From Quillaja saponaria (Eukaryota; Streptophyta; Magnoliopsida; Fabales; Quillajaceae): DNA of 64,000 nucleotides. A program made the translations under genes and the position numbers. Where the stretch lies: positions 36,205,235 through 36,269,234 of the forward strand of contig CM055607.1 of assembly GCA_029379385.1 (NCBI GenBank), in the 5' to 3' direction. Of this stretch, positions 24,913 through 38,400 are shown one piece after another; positions within the stretch are counted from its first letter, which is position 1; every line of letters starts with the position of its first letter. The notes beneath the pieces were generated by a model that was not told the origin of the DNA, did no database searches, and worked only from the letters and a program-made list of their open reading frames with translations.

Positions 24913-27469
24913 CTCATGGGACAGATGACATGTTCAGTGTTAGGCATTTAGGGTTTTGAGCTTGTTGACTCTATCTGCATTAAGAAATAGAGCGTGAACT
25001 AGGTATATTTCTGAAAGTAATGTTGTATATATCTTCTTTCTTATTGAGCTTTTTAGTGGAGATCTCTTGGATGGTGGAAGCTCGTGCTTTATTTAAGGGT
25101 TTGCATATGCCTGATCTCTCGTTGGGGATTTAGGAACTGTTATGGTTTTGTGGATACTTTGAAGTTGAGCTACTGCCCCAAAGCTTCTACTTATACTATC
25201 TAGACTATGGCTATCCACTAATTAAGCATTTTGCTGTAAGAACTTATCCCCAGGGCTAACCTTTTATGCTTTTGAAGCGTCATAGATCCTAAGATGCATA
25301 TGTTGTCAGAAAGTGAAGCATACGCTCGTTGGGGACATGGATTGAAAAAATTGGAAGAATAAAAGTGATCGGGAAAGCAAACAGTCTGTACTTTGAAAAG
25401 TTTTGAGGGGAAGAAATGGAACAGAGAAACAAACAGCCGTTCAGTTATCTTCTATAAGTACTATTGGTGTATGTCTTGTGAAACTGGTGGCAAAATTGTT
25501 GTTTCCCATACTTTCATCACATGCACCATTTACCCAACCTCGGAAACTGAAAAGAAAATCATATATTGTAACCAAAAAAAGAAAAGAAAGAAAATCATAT
25601 AAAACCTGAATTTTTCGTGAAAGGAAGAGAAATGTGAAGGAGATGGTCCAGAAGGAGAATTACGGAGTTCTTGCACTCTCCATCACATAATTTGTAGGTT
25701 TTAGTTGATATGGTTTTTCTTGTTGCCATCAGCTGAATTACGGACAATTGGAAGTTTGGAATTGTCTACATTGTGGCGTGTCTCGTTTGTTTCTTGATCA
25801 ATTTCCAAATTTAGCTTTTTTGTATATGCTCATGAAACCTTGAAAGGCCTTGTTGAGTAATGATAATGATCCTTTTTCTATTTTCAATGAGAGACTTCTT
25901 TAACTCAATTGATTTTGTTATTAATTTTAAATTATTTTTCTTTTATTAATAATTATATTTGCATTTGTAATTACCATCTGTTTGTTAGATTCAATTAAAA
26001 TATGTATTTATTAAATATTAGTCCTTCAATTTTTTTGTTTAAAAGTATATTTTACCAATATTTATTCAAATATCTATAAAATTGTATATATATGTTGCTG
26101 AAAGTACAAAAAAAATTTAAATATTTTATTTTATAACTATTTAACTATGTAGTATTATTAATTCATAACTCATTGATGAGAGCTTACTTAAAAGGTTAAG
26201 TTTTTGGATTCATTTGTTTTTTAATGTTATTAAATCCTCATATTCTAAATTAAATGATCAAGAGTTCGATTTTTGTCGTTACATATTCTAATAATTTAAA
26301 ATCTCTACATAAATTATGTGCACTTCCAACAAAAAAAATCAGTTCAAGTGCTTTTAGTTGTTTTTAGAAGTCTAGACAATGATCAAACTATAAATTTTAA
26401 ACGGGTAATAAGTTATTATTGAAATTATTGAATTCAAAATAATAATAAGTTATTTATTGAAATTATTGAATTCAAAATAATATTATTGCTGTAACAAAAT
26501 TGAGAAAAGCATAATTATTATTAGTCTTTATCATAACACCTATTTAAATTTATCCTATTTAGTTGATTGATGTTGTCAGAAAAGAATTATGACTTCAGTA
26601 CTTATTTTATTTATAATATCTTAAGATATTCGAACCAAATAAAACATCATACTATAAAATTAGGATTCAAGTATCTAGGATCAAATTCAGAATTAGAGGT
26701 GGGAAGAGTCAAGTACCATTCGGCTTGATTTATATTTATGGTAAATTGCTTTTATTTATTATTCAAACAAAATAAATATTTGTTTGGAAATTTTATTTTA
26801 AGTGAGTGCCAATTAAATGAAAAATAAGTTAAAATAATAAATTTTTCTAACGAGTGTATACTTCCAATATTTGTTTTAAGATTATAGAAATAGAAAATTA
26901 GTATTATTTATTATAGTAGTTGATAATGATTTTAATGTTATTTAATATATAAATAACTTATTCTTAAAAAAATTTATTTTAAATATTATATTTATTACAG
27001 TTTAAAAAGTACTTTAACATCAAAAAATCGTAAAACAAAAAAATTATTGATTCAAGTGAAGTCAATTTATTGATTTGATTTCACTTAAAGCCCTATCTCC
27101 AATAAATATTGGGCTGCTTCCCAGAAGCCCATAGTTATTGGATCGGCATTTAGCAGTTGAGGGTTTTCTTTTGGTCCGTTATTTGGTCTTCCTTTCTCTT
27201 CCGTTTCCCGCTGGTGCCAAGTTTTGCGTAGATTTTTGGTCTAGCACATGGGCTTTTGGCACTTTTCTCCGTATTTCTTTTTGTTTTTTTTCGCCTGGGA
27301 AACTCTCTACCTCATTGGTTTACAGAATTAGAAAATTGATCAGTTTTTGAGAAAATATTGTCTACAGTGGACGATTTTAGCTAACGGATGATTTCCCATT
27401 AAACAAACAAGTTTAGGGTATAAGATTATTCAAAGTATGATACGACGAGCTTGAGCTTGGACAACAAGA
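24913..27469. other. Intergenic region before the VPS13-like gene
   Basis: No gene seen. 24913-25880 is of mixed composition with degenerate short frames, possibly old flanking sequence of the PPR locus. 25900-27080 is strongly AT-rich and includes a 38-bp tandem duplication. 27080-27470 is less AT-rich and CT-rich, and probably contains the VPS13 promoter and 5' UTR. Confidence 0.5.
26406..26483. repeat. Tandem duplication of about 38 bp
   Basis: AATAAGTTATT followed by TATTGAAATTATTGAATTC and AAAATAATA occurs twice in direct succession, differing by one inserted T. Confidence 0.85.
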
Positions 27470-27544
27470 ATGAAGCGATGTTTGAAAATCTGGTTGGTAA
27501 TTTTATTCTTAACCTTATTGTTTTGGTTTTCTGGTTATGAGTGA
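27470..27544 (+). other. Overlapping uORFs upstream of the VPS13 start, one mimicking its first codons
   Basis: Two short frames precede the main ATG by less than 200 bases: ATG at 27470 (24 codons, stop 27542-27544) and ATG at 27478 (20 codons, stop 27538-27540). The second begins MFENLVGN, nearly the same as the main protein start MFEKLVGN, because 27471-27502 is a near copy of 27648-27679. Whether they lie in the mature transcript depends on the transcription start and on any 5' UTR intron. Confidence 0.6.
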
Positions 27545-27654
27545 TTGTTTAAGTTTTTTTTTTTTTTTAAAATTTTTATGAAAGAGTTATCGCTTTAGTT
27601 AATGAGTCTAATCACTACAGTTTTTATGTTCTGAAGAGATAAGGAGCTGAAGCA

Positions 27655-29418
27655 ATGTTCGAAAAACTGGTTGGTAATTTGCTTTCGGGTTATCTGAGCC
27701 AATATTTTAAAGATATCCAGATAGAACAGCTCAAGATCACTGTTTGGAATGGTATGTTAATCAAGCATCATAATTTGCACATTATTGCTTATTTATTTCT
27801 TCCCTTTTACTTCTTAAAATTATTAGGAACTGTTATTGAGGTGACGTTGATGTCACAACCAGTACAGGCAGAAAAATACAAACTCTTTGTTTGTTTTTAG
27901 TTTTTTTCTGTTGGGTGTTTCCACATTGATTTTTTTAAGCCAAGTATTGTTGTGCAGAAGAAGTATTATTGGAGAATGTGGAGCTGATACTTGAAGCCTT
28001 CGATTATCTCCAGTTGCCCTTTGCTCTAAAGCAAGGTATCATGATATCCTCTTTCGACTAGTATGTAATTTTATAGTTCTGATGAGAAAAACATTTTAGT
28101 TTTCTTTATGTTTTTGATATACCTCATTTGGAGTGCTCTACAGATGAGTTTATTGTTGCATATGGCATCGACTGTATTTATTATTCATTTTTCAGTAAGC
28201 TTGGGTATTAGATGGAAGGAAGAAACTGCTCCTAATCTGTTGGTTTGGTGTTCCAAGTGATTATTCTGCAATCTTGCAAATTTTGATCCGTTACAGGCCT
28301 ATAGAGAAATAGTGAAGTAGGAGAGAGAGAGAGAGAAAAAGAGAGAGACACTCGAAGACCCAATTGCTTAGCAACTTTTTCAAACTCATAAAAGTCAAAT
28401 AAACTACATAAGGGCTTTCTTACTAGAGCCTGACATTCTCCTCTTTCTGTGAATTTTGTTTGTCATGATAATATGTTCATTCTTTGAGCATATGACATGT
28501 AGCCTAGTGTTTTGAGGAGTACTAATATATTAGAGAATGCAAGAGAGGGTTTAACCCGTACATTACAAGAAAATTGTATCACAGGTATGATCAAGCTCTA
28601 AAATGTTATGCATCTTAAAATTTTGATGAGGATCATAGATTCATAATGAAGAACAAAACGGAGGAGAACTATAATTAATAGATCTGTGCAACTCATTAGA
28701 ATTTACCTACAATATTAGTTTGGTGAGAAAGGAAAACAAATGTTTTTGTTCTAAGCCTGAATATTCATTTTAAACATAAATAGTATTTTGTATGTCTTAT
28801 GCATATTTTTATGTTTGGTTGATACAAATATAAACTGTTTCTTTTTGAAATTTTCTTTATCTATGATCATGGACGTTTTTCTTTATTATCAGTAATGATT
28901 TATGTGCAGAGCCAAGGGAAAGAAACTAGTGTGCATAGGACTTGCTGTTTTCCTTTTCTAACTGACCATGGAAGTTTTTGGCAGGTCGAGTTGGGAGGTT
29001 AAGCATCAAAATTCCATGGAAAAAGCTTGGCTGGGACCCAATCGTAATTATTTTGGAGGATATTTTTATTTCTGCGTCCCAGCGAGAAGATCAAGAGGTA
29101 GAATTTTCAGTGTCTATTCTGAAAGCAAAAAAGAAATTAAAGAAAAACAAAGAAGAAAAGAAAGGGGAGGTGAAATCAAGGGCTAAACAATTAGGAATGT
29201 CATGTCTTACATATTATTTATTCAGACTTTTCTGTACCATTTTAGCTGCACATAAATTACACATCAAAAAGTGTATTTACTGTAGAAAAGTTTCACAGTT
29301 AATTGAAAATCTTCTTTATGGCAGTGGAGCATGGATGCTGTTGGAAAGAGAGAGTTTGCTGGAAAGAAGGCCAAACTTGCTGCAGCGGAGTTGGCAAAAT
29401 TAAAAAAACGTGTATGCG
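27655..29418 (+). other. Chorein (VPS13 N-terminal) domain exons
   Basis: Exons 1-4 join in frame across GT-AG introns to give FEKLVGNLLSGYLSQYF, then EEVLLENVELILEAFDYLQL, PFALKQGRVGRLSIKIPW, LEDIFISASQREDQEW and FAGKKAKLAAAELAKLKKRV. In VPS13 and ATG2 this end contacts the donor membrane, usually ER, and scoops lipid. No damage is visible. Confidence 0.9.
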
Positions 29419-32400
29419 GTAAGCTACTGGACCTCAAAGAGCCAATGAAGTAATTTTTTTCTTCTTCTTTTTATTAGTGATTCATCTTTACAAAACGGAA
29501 AATGCTACGTACAGAATGATTACATGCTGTGGAAGTTACCTGCCATTTGTACTTTGCGTTATTATGAAGCAGCAAATCATTGCTTAATATGTTTCACTAA
29601 ATGGTCTCATGTGAATAATGTTACTCTTATAACATTACAAGAAGGGGCCCTGATTTAAAATTTTTGAAATAGGTGGGAGGAAGACTTTGTTATTTGAGTT
29701 GAAAGATTGAGTCTTGATAGTGCATATACCACTTCAGTTTCTTCTTGTTTGCAAGTGGATCAGGAATTTTTTTCATTATAATAGAAAATATCCTTCCTTC
29801 TATATGAGACCCAAAAAAAATTATAGCAGTTGATGTTTATCAATGTTCAGACCCAACCCAACCATTGATGTGGTCAATTGAGACAACTATATTTCGTAAT
29901 ATTTATTTATCAACTAGCTAATTAAGTCATGGTCATGCCTCTAGCTGATATGAAATGTTAGACTTACTTTCTAGAATTTAATATATCCCTACCATTCCTT
30001 CTCCTGGGTAATGTATCCCTGAAACTTTCTGCATCTTAATTGGGTTCCTACATTATCAATTACCTGTATTGCACATTTACTTCATTAATGAAGCTATCTG
30101 ATTTTCATAGCACTCAAGTTAAATTTCTTGAATAAAACCTTAAAACATGGGTTGATGTATTTACAGTTGTCTATTTGAGTTCTTTTTATCTCTCTCATCC
30201 TCTCAAAATTTAAGCTACAGAAACTAATTTACTCTATGTAGATTGGTAACATATGATGGAGAGATGGGAGGATTTTTGTTTTTCATAATAAACCTGTTTC
30301 AATGGTTATCATGCATCTTGTTTGCATTGTTTTTCTAGAAATGTGGAATTTTTTATTTCCTGATATGCTGTTCTTAATCTAAGTTTAAGCCTTGTGTTTT
30401 TTTTTTCTTTCCTAAAGCTTTAGTTGGTACCAAACTTTTAATCTAATGTCTTGTTTGGCTGAAATATTTCTTCTTGTAATATGAGCTCTTCGTTGCTAAT
30501 TTGTTATTTTCATTTTCTGCAGATAGTCAGGCTGGACAATCATTTATTTCATACATTACTGCAAAGGTGACGTTACCTTGTTCCGGTGTTGCTGATTTGA
30601 CTTTCTTCTTCGTATCAACCATTTTTTCCATAATCAATATACCAAAGTGTTTTATTATGCATCTTCGATTATTTCATTCTGTTAAAGGTTCTTGAGCCAT
30701 GAGAGCAAAACAGAATAACGAAGTAATGTTTGTATTTTTTTAATACTCCATGATGCTTTATTGGTTTTTTCCTTATCACCATGAATATTATTCTTTTTCC
30801 TGTAGATTCTAGACAGCATCCAAGTGTCTGTACGGAACTTTCATGTCATGTACACTGATGTACAGAGTGATCCAGTAAGTAATTTTTTTTTTCTAGTACA
30901 CCCCTTCTTAATTATAGTTAGCCTTAGCTGCTGTGAGTTGCTTTGGATTTTACTAATGCTTTATCCTGAATGGTCTTTTACATATTCTAAGTGTTTCTTT
31001 TTACAATAGATGTACACTAAGCATTAAACCATTAGGCATGGACCACTTTGGAAAAATATGTTATTTTCTTGATGAATGAACAGTTAATTTGAATTTTTAT
31101 TTTATTTTTTGAAATATTGATTTCTTCTTATATTATATCAAAATGTACAGACATGATTTGAAAACCTTTTACATGTGTGATGTACAAAAGACACACCAAA
31201 GAGCAATGAAAGAACGACATTATGGTCTAACTTGTTCTACCAAATTTATTGTAACAATATTTATTATATGTATATTATTTAAAATTTTAAATTAGATGTT
31301 GCCAGACTGTTATTTCTCTGTTAGGCGGAGGTTCAAATTGTAGGTGTGTGCTATTTCGGGTGGAGTTTTCACTTAAGTGGTAGTTCTGGAAACCTTAGGT
31401 TAGGTGGCTGCAACTTAAACGAGAAGTTGGCATATTGCACATGTACTATGTATGCTAACAATGATATCAGTCATTATAACATGACCAATGTGAAAGATTT
31501 ATGCACATATCTTTTTCATATTTTTCTCTTTACCAACTAACACAGATGATGATTACTTATTTTTACTAGAAACTTTTCCAGGGGCATATTATGTTTGGTT
31601 TGAAGTTCTCCAGCTTGATGATAATGAAGCAAATTCCTACAGGGTAACTTTTTCTTAGTTTCAGAGTAGTGGTAATTTGAATTTATTTTTAAAAGTTGAT
31701 GTCACTAAAGGATTTCTGGGTTTTTAGTGCCACTTTTTTAAACAAAACATTTTTTTTTCCTACAAACTGAGTAAGGTGATTAGAAACATACTTTCACTCA
31801 TATTCATACATAATGTATACAAGTTTCTCTGAATGTAGGTGCACCCTTTGATTTGAATGTATAGCTATTTCTTAAGTACAGTCCCCTAGGTGCACACTTT
31901 GATTTGAATGCGTCTTTAGTTTTGAGGGTACTTGATGCAAATCATATTTGGCGATCTTTATTAATAGATCCGTTTCATGGGTGAACCTTTTTTATTCATG
32001 TATGGGGAGCCTATCTATTTTAAAGAGATCAAGCCAATATGTATTTCTTTTGAACCAATATATCTGTTGATAACTGGTGATGTGAGTCTAACATTAGAGA
32101 TTCGTTGTAATGCATACATACATTTTATGTGACTTCCAAGTCCTGGTAAAGTTCAACATGCATAGGATTTGTTTTCTTTTTTGGATTTACCATTGTTATA
32201 AGTTGAAAATCTAGAAGGCACAGAATTATGGCTGGTTGACTGTCTTGAGTCAAAAGCTCTTCAATTTTGTAACATTCTAGGAGTATCTTAAGTATCTAAC
32301 TTATACATGTGTGTGTATGTGTATGTGTATTTGCATGCATGTATGATGTATGTATCTGCTTAATATGTACTCGGGCATACATCTTGATTGGGTGTATCTG

Positions 32401-35400
32401 TGCAATTTGTTCTATGTCATTAATTTACTTTCTTGTCCTATGTACTCGGTTTTGTGTTCTTTAGCATTCCTTTTGTTCTAAATCCACGGTTGAAAGCAAG
32501 AATATACTGATTTGGCAATCATCACCAGCTAGTTGCCACCACTATTCTGGTAGGTGATATGTAGACAAACAAATTTTTATTATATTTCATCATGCTTCAG
32601 GACTTCTAGTGGAAGGGGGAGAGGGGGCCAAGTGAACATAGTTGTCGAGATCAAAGGGTTAGAATTATATTCCATTATGTTTCAAGGGAAAATGGAGTTG
32701 ATCCCTGTGCCTAGTGCTGTGAACATTGGAGCAGGGAGATCTACAACTTTTGCAGAAAAAACTTATGACTCTTTATTGGCGCCTTGTGATGTATCCTTGT
32801 TGCTTTTGGTATGTTCTTTCAAATCAGCTGTTCATCTTCAAGTCCTATTTCAGTGACAGTTGTAACTTGTGTTACAATTTTTTGTTTTTGTGTCCTAAAT
32901 TGTAATGATATAAGGCTTTTGAGAGTGCTCTTTTTTATGAAAGTGTACATGCCTTTTCCAAAAAAAAACACTGTTTGTTGTTCTTTTTTCATTTTCTGAG
33001 AAATAAGGTTGTATTATTTAATAATCTGTAGAATGCTACTTTTTAGATGATTATTGCTTCTTTCATTCAAATTAGCCACTATAATAAGCAACTCTGCCAG
33101 TTATCCAGGTTTTTAAGGATCTGCTTCATATACCACCTATAGTTTCACATCTTGTTTACTATTGTTTGAATTGAATTTGCATTTCAATCCACAATAACTT
33201 GTTTGGTCATCAAGGGACACTGTTTCTGACAATTGAAGTCTTTATAGCTGGTAGATCCTTCTTAATTCATACTTGCTTCTTTCTAGGCTAACAGGTCAGG
33301 AAAGCTTGGCGAGTATGCTCCTCAATATTCTATCACTGCTGAGTTGACTGGTTTGGTTGGTCCATTTTTCTGAAGGAATTTATTGGAATTAGAACCTTCT
33401 TTTACTCCCATTATACATTTCATCCTAAGATAGTTTTTCTTTCTACTAGGTCCTCTCTTTGGACGAGGCTCAGCTGCATCAATTGTTGTTCCTATGGGAT
33501 TATTTATGCACCAGTCAATTGAGAGAAAAGTAAGCTTGGTATTATGACCTTATTACTGTTTCATATATTTACAGTTATTGACATTTGTTTTTTTCTTTCT
33601 CTTATGTAGTGGGGTTCCAGTTTTAGTTTGAGTTGTAATAGTTTCATACAATTTGGTCTGACATCTAATAGTGAGTGTGGGTCTTTCTTATGCTCATTGT
33701 TTAAGTGTTTGTAATTGTTGCTTAGATGGTAGTGGACGATTGCTCATATACATTCATTTCTATCCTCAGATCTAGGTGACAATTATGCCATAGTCAAATA
33801 AAAATTTGCAAAGAAAAAAAGTATTTTCTGAGTGTTGACTGATTGCTTCCTGGACTGTGGTTGGTCTGAAGAGTTTAGGCAACGAGGAAAGTAGTGAAGG
33901 TAGGGTAGCAGTTTTTTTCCTCCCATTCCCCATTCCCCTTCATTTTCAGTTTCAGTTTCTTTCTCTCTTCTCCCCCCCACAAAAAAAATATTTTGGACTA
34001 TCTACTTGTTTGATGAGAAAGGCTTATTGATGGAATTGAGCTCTGTTCTTAAGTTGAGGGCGAGTTTCTTAGAGTTGTTAGAGCTCTGTTCTTCTTTTCA
34101 ACTTTTCTCTTTTGTGTTTCCTTGGTCTTTTTAAGGTTGATTGAACTATTTTAGGGGGTAAAATAAAATTTTCTTCCACATTGATAGCATCCCCATCTTA
34201 CTACAAATTATTTGGACGTTTTCTTTTTCTTATTAAATTTTATTCCTAATCAAGATAGAGGGGAGGGAGTGTCTTGTGGGTGTGGTTCGCATGTGACGTC
34301 TAGCAGGTGCTACCATATATCCATGAAAGTTGCATGCCAAGGAGTTCATCGGTAGATTTTGTTGGAGGGATTACAGCTCTGGGTGTATCATATTCCATGT
34401 AACTAGGTGTTTATATAGGTCATTGTATTGGCGAGAATGGTGTAATGATTGTTCTCTTTTCCATTTTTGTTCTTTAATTCTTTATCCTTGTCCATTAAAA
34501 AGATTGGATGTTCCATCTAAACTTGTTCTAGTGGAATAAGAATGAACTTCAAAATAATTATATCTGTTTTTACAAATATAATATTCTCATCATATCATTT
34601 AGGTATGGCCGCTATCGTCCCTGGTGTAGCTCTTTATCGAGAAAACATGTGGGTTGGCAGATTTTGTGGTGGCATTATGCACAGGAAGCTGTCCTTTCAG
34701 ATGTGCGTAAGAAATTGAGGAAAACTTCATGGAAATATCTTGGAGAGAGACTGTAAGATAAGGCTGGCATAAAGCTGCTTCTTTATATATATAGATATAT
34801 ACATTTCTGCATGTCTCTCTCTCTCTTTGTAAATATTAAGCAATATGAACAAATTTTTTTTGGCTCATTTAGGTTGTTGCACATTTTCCCATAATAGTGT
34901 AGTTCTTAATGTGTGTGTGTGTGTGTGTGTTTCTGAATAAAAAGGAAAGTTATAAGGAAACAGAAGGAAAAAGAATACTAGAAGGAGTACAAGAATCTTT
35001 CTAATCAAAAAGATAAAAAGAGGGAACATAAAATTAGCAAGTAGTTTAAAGGGCTCTCGAATCTCTTTTAGAGCCTGTATTTTACACTTTACTAAGTGCT
35101 AAATGGTACTTTTTCATAATATTCCACTGACAAGCAATTTTATACTTTTGATAGTGCTTTCCTTTTGTTGAAATGCCAAATGAATTTTTTTTTTTTGCTC
35201 GAATAATTTTACTTATTTTAAGGGAAATTGAAGGAGAAGTCAACCTGTCTTTTAGAGTAATGAAATTGGATATGGAGAATAGATGTACTATGTATTATCT
35301 TGTGTAATTATGCTGTTTAAACATATGTTATTGAAGATAAGGGATTTAGAGGAGTAAAGAATTTTCCTACTTGTATTACCTGTTGCCCTTACTTCCCCAA

Positions 35401-38400
35401 TCCATCCGTCTGGAACTGCCTGATATTTCTAGCGAGCTTCTCCCAAACTCATTTTCCTTTTCCAGATGATGACACTACTTATATTCTATTCTTGCTGTTT
35501 GCTCGCACTTCCTTGCTATACTCCCTTAGAGAAAGAATAGATCAAACCTGTTACCTTCTGTAGTTTATTCGGCACACTTATATAATTGCTTGTTTGAGTA
35601 TTCAAAACATTCTATGATTGCAGAAATTTCCGTCGGAGTTATATTAAATTATACAAGACTAAGCTGGATTTTCTTCGAAAAGAACAGGTGATTATGTTCT
35701 TCCTCCGTCAACATGATTTATAATTTTTTCTACCTGTGTTGAATACATGACACACCTTTTTTATATGCTTAACTAGGAAACCATTTTTAGATGTATCTGC
35801 TGTAATATTAAATTGAACTCTGAAAAGTGCATTTCTCATTTTGAGATTAATATCTTAGTGAATTGCAATTTGATAAGTTATTGTATTATGTGACCTGTAA
35901 ATTGGGATGTTGCTTAACTAGGAAGCCATTTGTACTATGTGACCTGTAAATGGGATGTAGGTTATTGGTTAATTTACTTCAATCTCCATCATAATTTGGA
36001 ATAGTCAAGCAGAATTGGTTTGAGATATGGGGTCTCTAATCCTGTTTAACTTAATATCAGAAGTCATCTGGAATGCCAAATATGGCCCTGAGGAAATGGG
36101 TATATGTAGGAAGGCACTGAAGAAAGCTCATTTTAAAGAATATTAAGGAGTTTATGGCGTGTGGGAGCAATAATGATTAAGATATTATACTTTATCTTAA
36201 TAGTTATTTTACTTCAGGCTTCATCATCTCTGTTCTTTTTTGCTTTTTCTCCTTGCCCCACATTCATGTTAAGATATTATAATATAATTCTTTGTCTGTA
36301 TTAGCTTAAGATCTTAATTATATTTGTTTTTGGAAATGGAATAAAAGACTCTTTACTACTACATGGTTTGATTTTAGGTGTCGTGTTCATATAATTATAT
36401 GCAGCAAATGAAGTAACAGACCTGTACTGTCTGCACACTTTCAAGCACAATGGGCTTGTGCTTTAGGAGCTGTGTCAGATGTTAACATCAATTTTTAGGC
36501 ACTCATGAATGGATTAAGGTTTTAGGTTGAATTGTTCTTTAACATATTATAAAGGGAGATACAGAGTCGCTTTCCTAAAGGAAGTCTTTTCATGTTTCTT
36601 TTCTATTTTGCTTCCTTGCCTTTGACTTCAACATGGTATTGTTCTTTAATTTGTATGGCTCTTCAATTGAAGGTGGTAAAATCCTCCAACTCAAAGTTAA
36701 GAAGTGTGGAGGCCTGTCTAGTGTCAGAACTTATAAAAAATCAGTTACCTAATTGTTATGAGATTTACTTTAGCACTTGAAGTAGCCAATTTTCACCAAA
36801 GCTTAAACTAATATGAAAAAAGGTGAAACTGTAAACATGGATCTAAACCAAATAAATCAAAGGCAATTGCGTGCGCCAATGATAATGAAGGGAGTTTAAA
36901 TAGCAAGTATTGGAAAAACTGGTTTGTTTACTTAATTGCACAAGTTATTCTTATTTGATGTTCGTTCCTTGAAAAGTCAACCTGCAGTTATGCAACTTCT
37001 GATCTACCGTTTTAGGAAGGAAGGTCTTTTTATAGGTTGATATTACCAAAAGAAGTACCTGGCTTTTGTCAATTTTGCTGTCTGGTAAAGAAAGAACTCA
37101 ACCTTTATTGTATTTTTATTTTTCAAAGAGGCCGGGATGATGGAGAGATGTCGGAATGAATGAGGTAGATTTAGGAATGTAATGGCATAGGGAGGTCCTT
37201 TGTACATGACTGTGTTCCTCTGTAGACTATTTGGTGCATTGCTGACCTTTTTGGAGCCCAGTGTGTTTTACTTCGGGAAGTCTTAGATTCGCCGGTGTTT
37301 TATGTAGAGGGCTCTTGCTTTCTCTTATTTCATCCTCTTCCTCTTCCTCTCCTGTTCTAAGTTTTCCAACTCTCGTACATACATCATGCATAGGCAGTTG
37401 CCCCATTTGGTTCTTTTTATCATAGGAAGTGGGTGACAAGACTTGAACTAGTTTTCAACAGATACACTCTATTACCCTGTGGGATAGCCAACTCTCTCAA
37501 GACCTTAAGCTGATAGGAGAAAGTCCACATAAATCTGGCTTAACAGTGCACCAACATTGAACCTATTGTTCTCCCGCAAGTGACTACAAAACTGACCACC
37601 AGACAAAAGTAGAATTAAAGACATACTACAACGGTTTTCAGTACTTGAACCAGGTACTCCTTAAAAAAATCATTCGTGGAAGAAATGTCAAATAAGAAAT
37701 TTTCTCAAAAGCTTAAGGAAATAGGACATATTGTGACTATGTATGTTAAGCACAATGCACGGACAGCAAACTAATCTCATTGTCCTGATATGATGTGAGC
37801 TCTTAAGTCTTTAACATCTAAAATTCTCTCTGCTGATTATTATTGACATCAGTTATGTTTCTGTATTTGTGATTATCAGCAAGTCCCTGCTGATACTCTT
37901 GAGGATTTGGAGCAAATGGAGAAAGAATCAGAACTAGATGATATTTTGAATTATCGGTCTGCAGCTGAATATGAATTACAGGTATGAGTGTCGGTGGTTT
38001 CTAAAATAGGAAATTGCATCAGTATTCTGTTTCCGTATTTTCTTCTTGGTTTACTTATTCAGATTCAACTTTTGTAAATGTATTGGTGGAAGCATCACCT
38101 GTTGGCTAAATAGAATATTTCCAAACTTGTATACTTTTATCTTTATATGGTGTCTTAAATATTGCGAGTTAAATATCTACAGGAAATTTTGTCAAGGTCT
38201 TCTACACTTAACATGGGAACATTTGATGCTGATATATCTGTTGACAAATCACGAATTGATGAGCACTCCACAGGAAAATCCCGTGGATGGTTGAACTGGC
38301 TATCCCGTGGTATGCTTGGTGCTGGAGGAACTGATGATTCTGGTCAATTTTCCGGTGTTGTGTCTGATGAAGTTATTAAGGTACCTATGCCCAGTTGCTC

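Noticed and set aside
28968..29403. A 141-codon frame running from VPS13 exon 3 through the intron into exon 4
   Set aside because: The middle is intronic: a GT donor at 29098 and AG acceptor before 29325 join the two conserved halves in phase.
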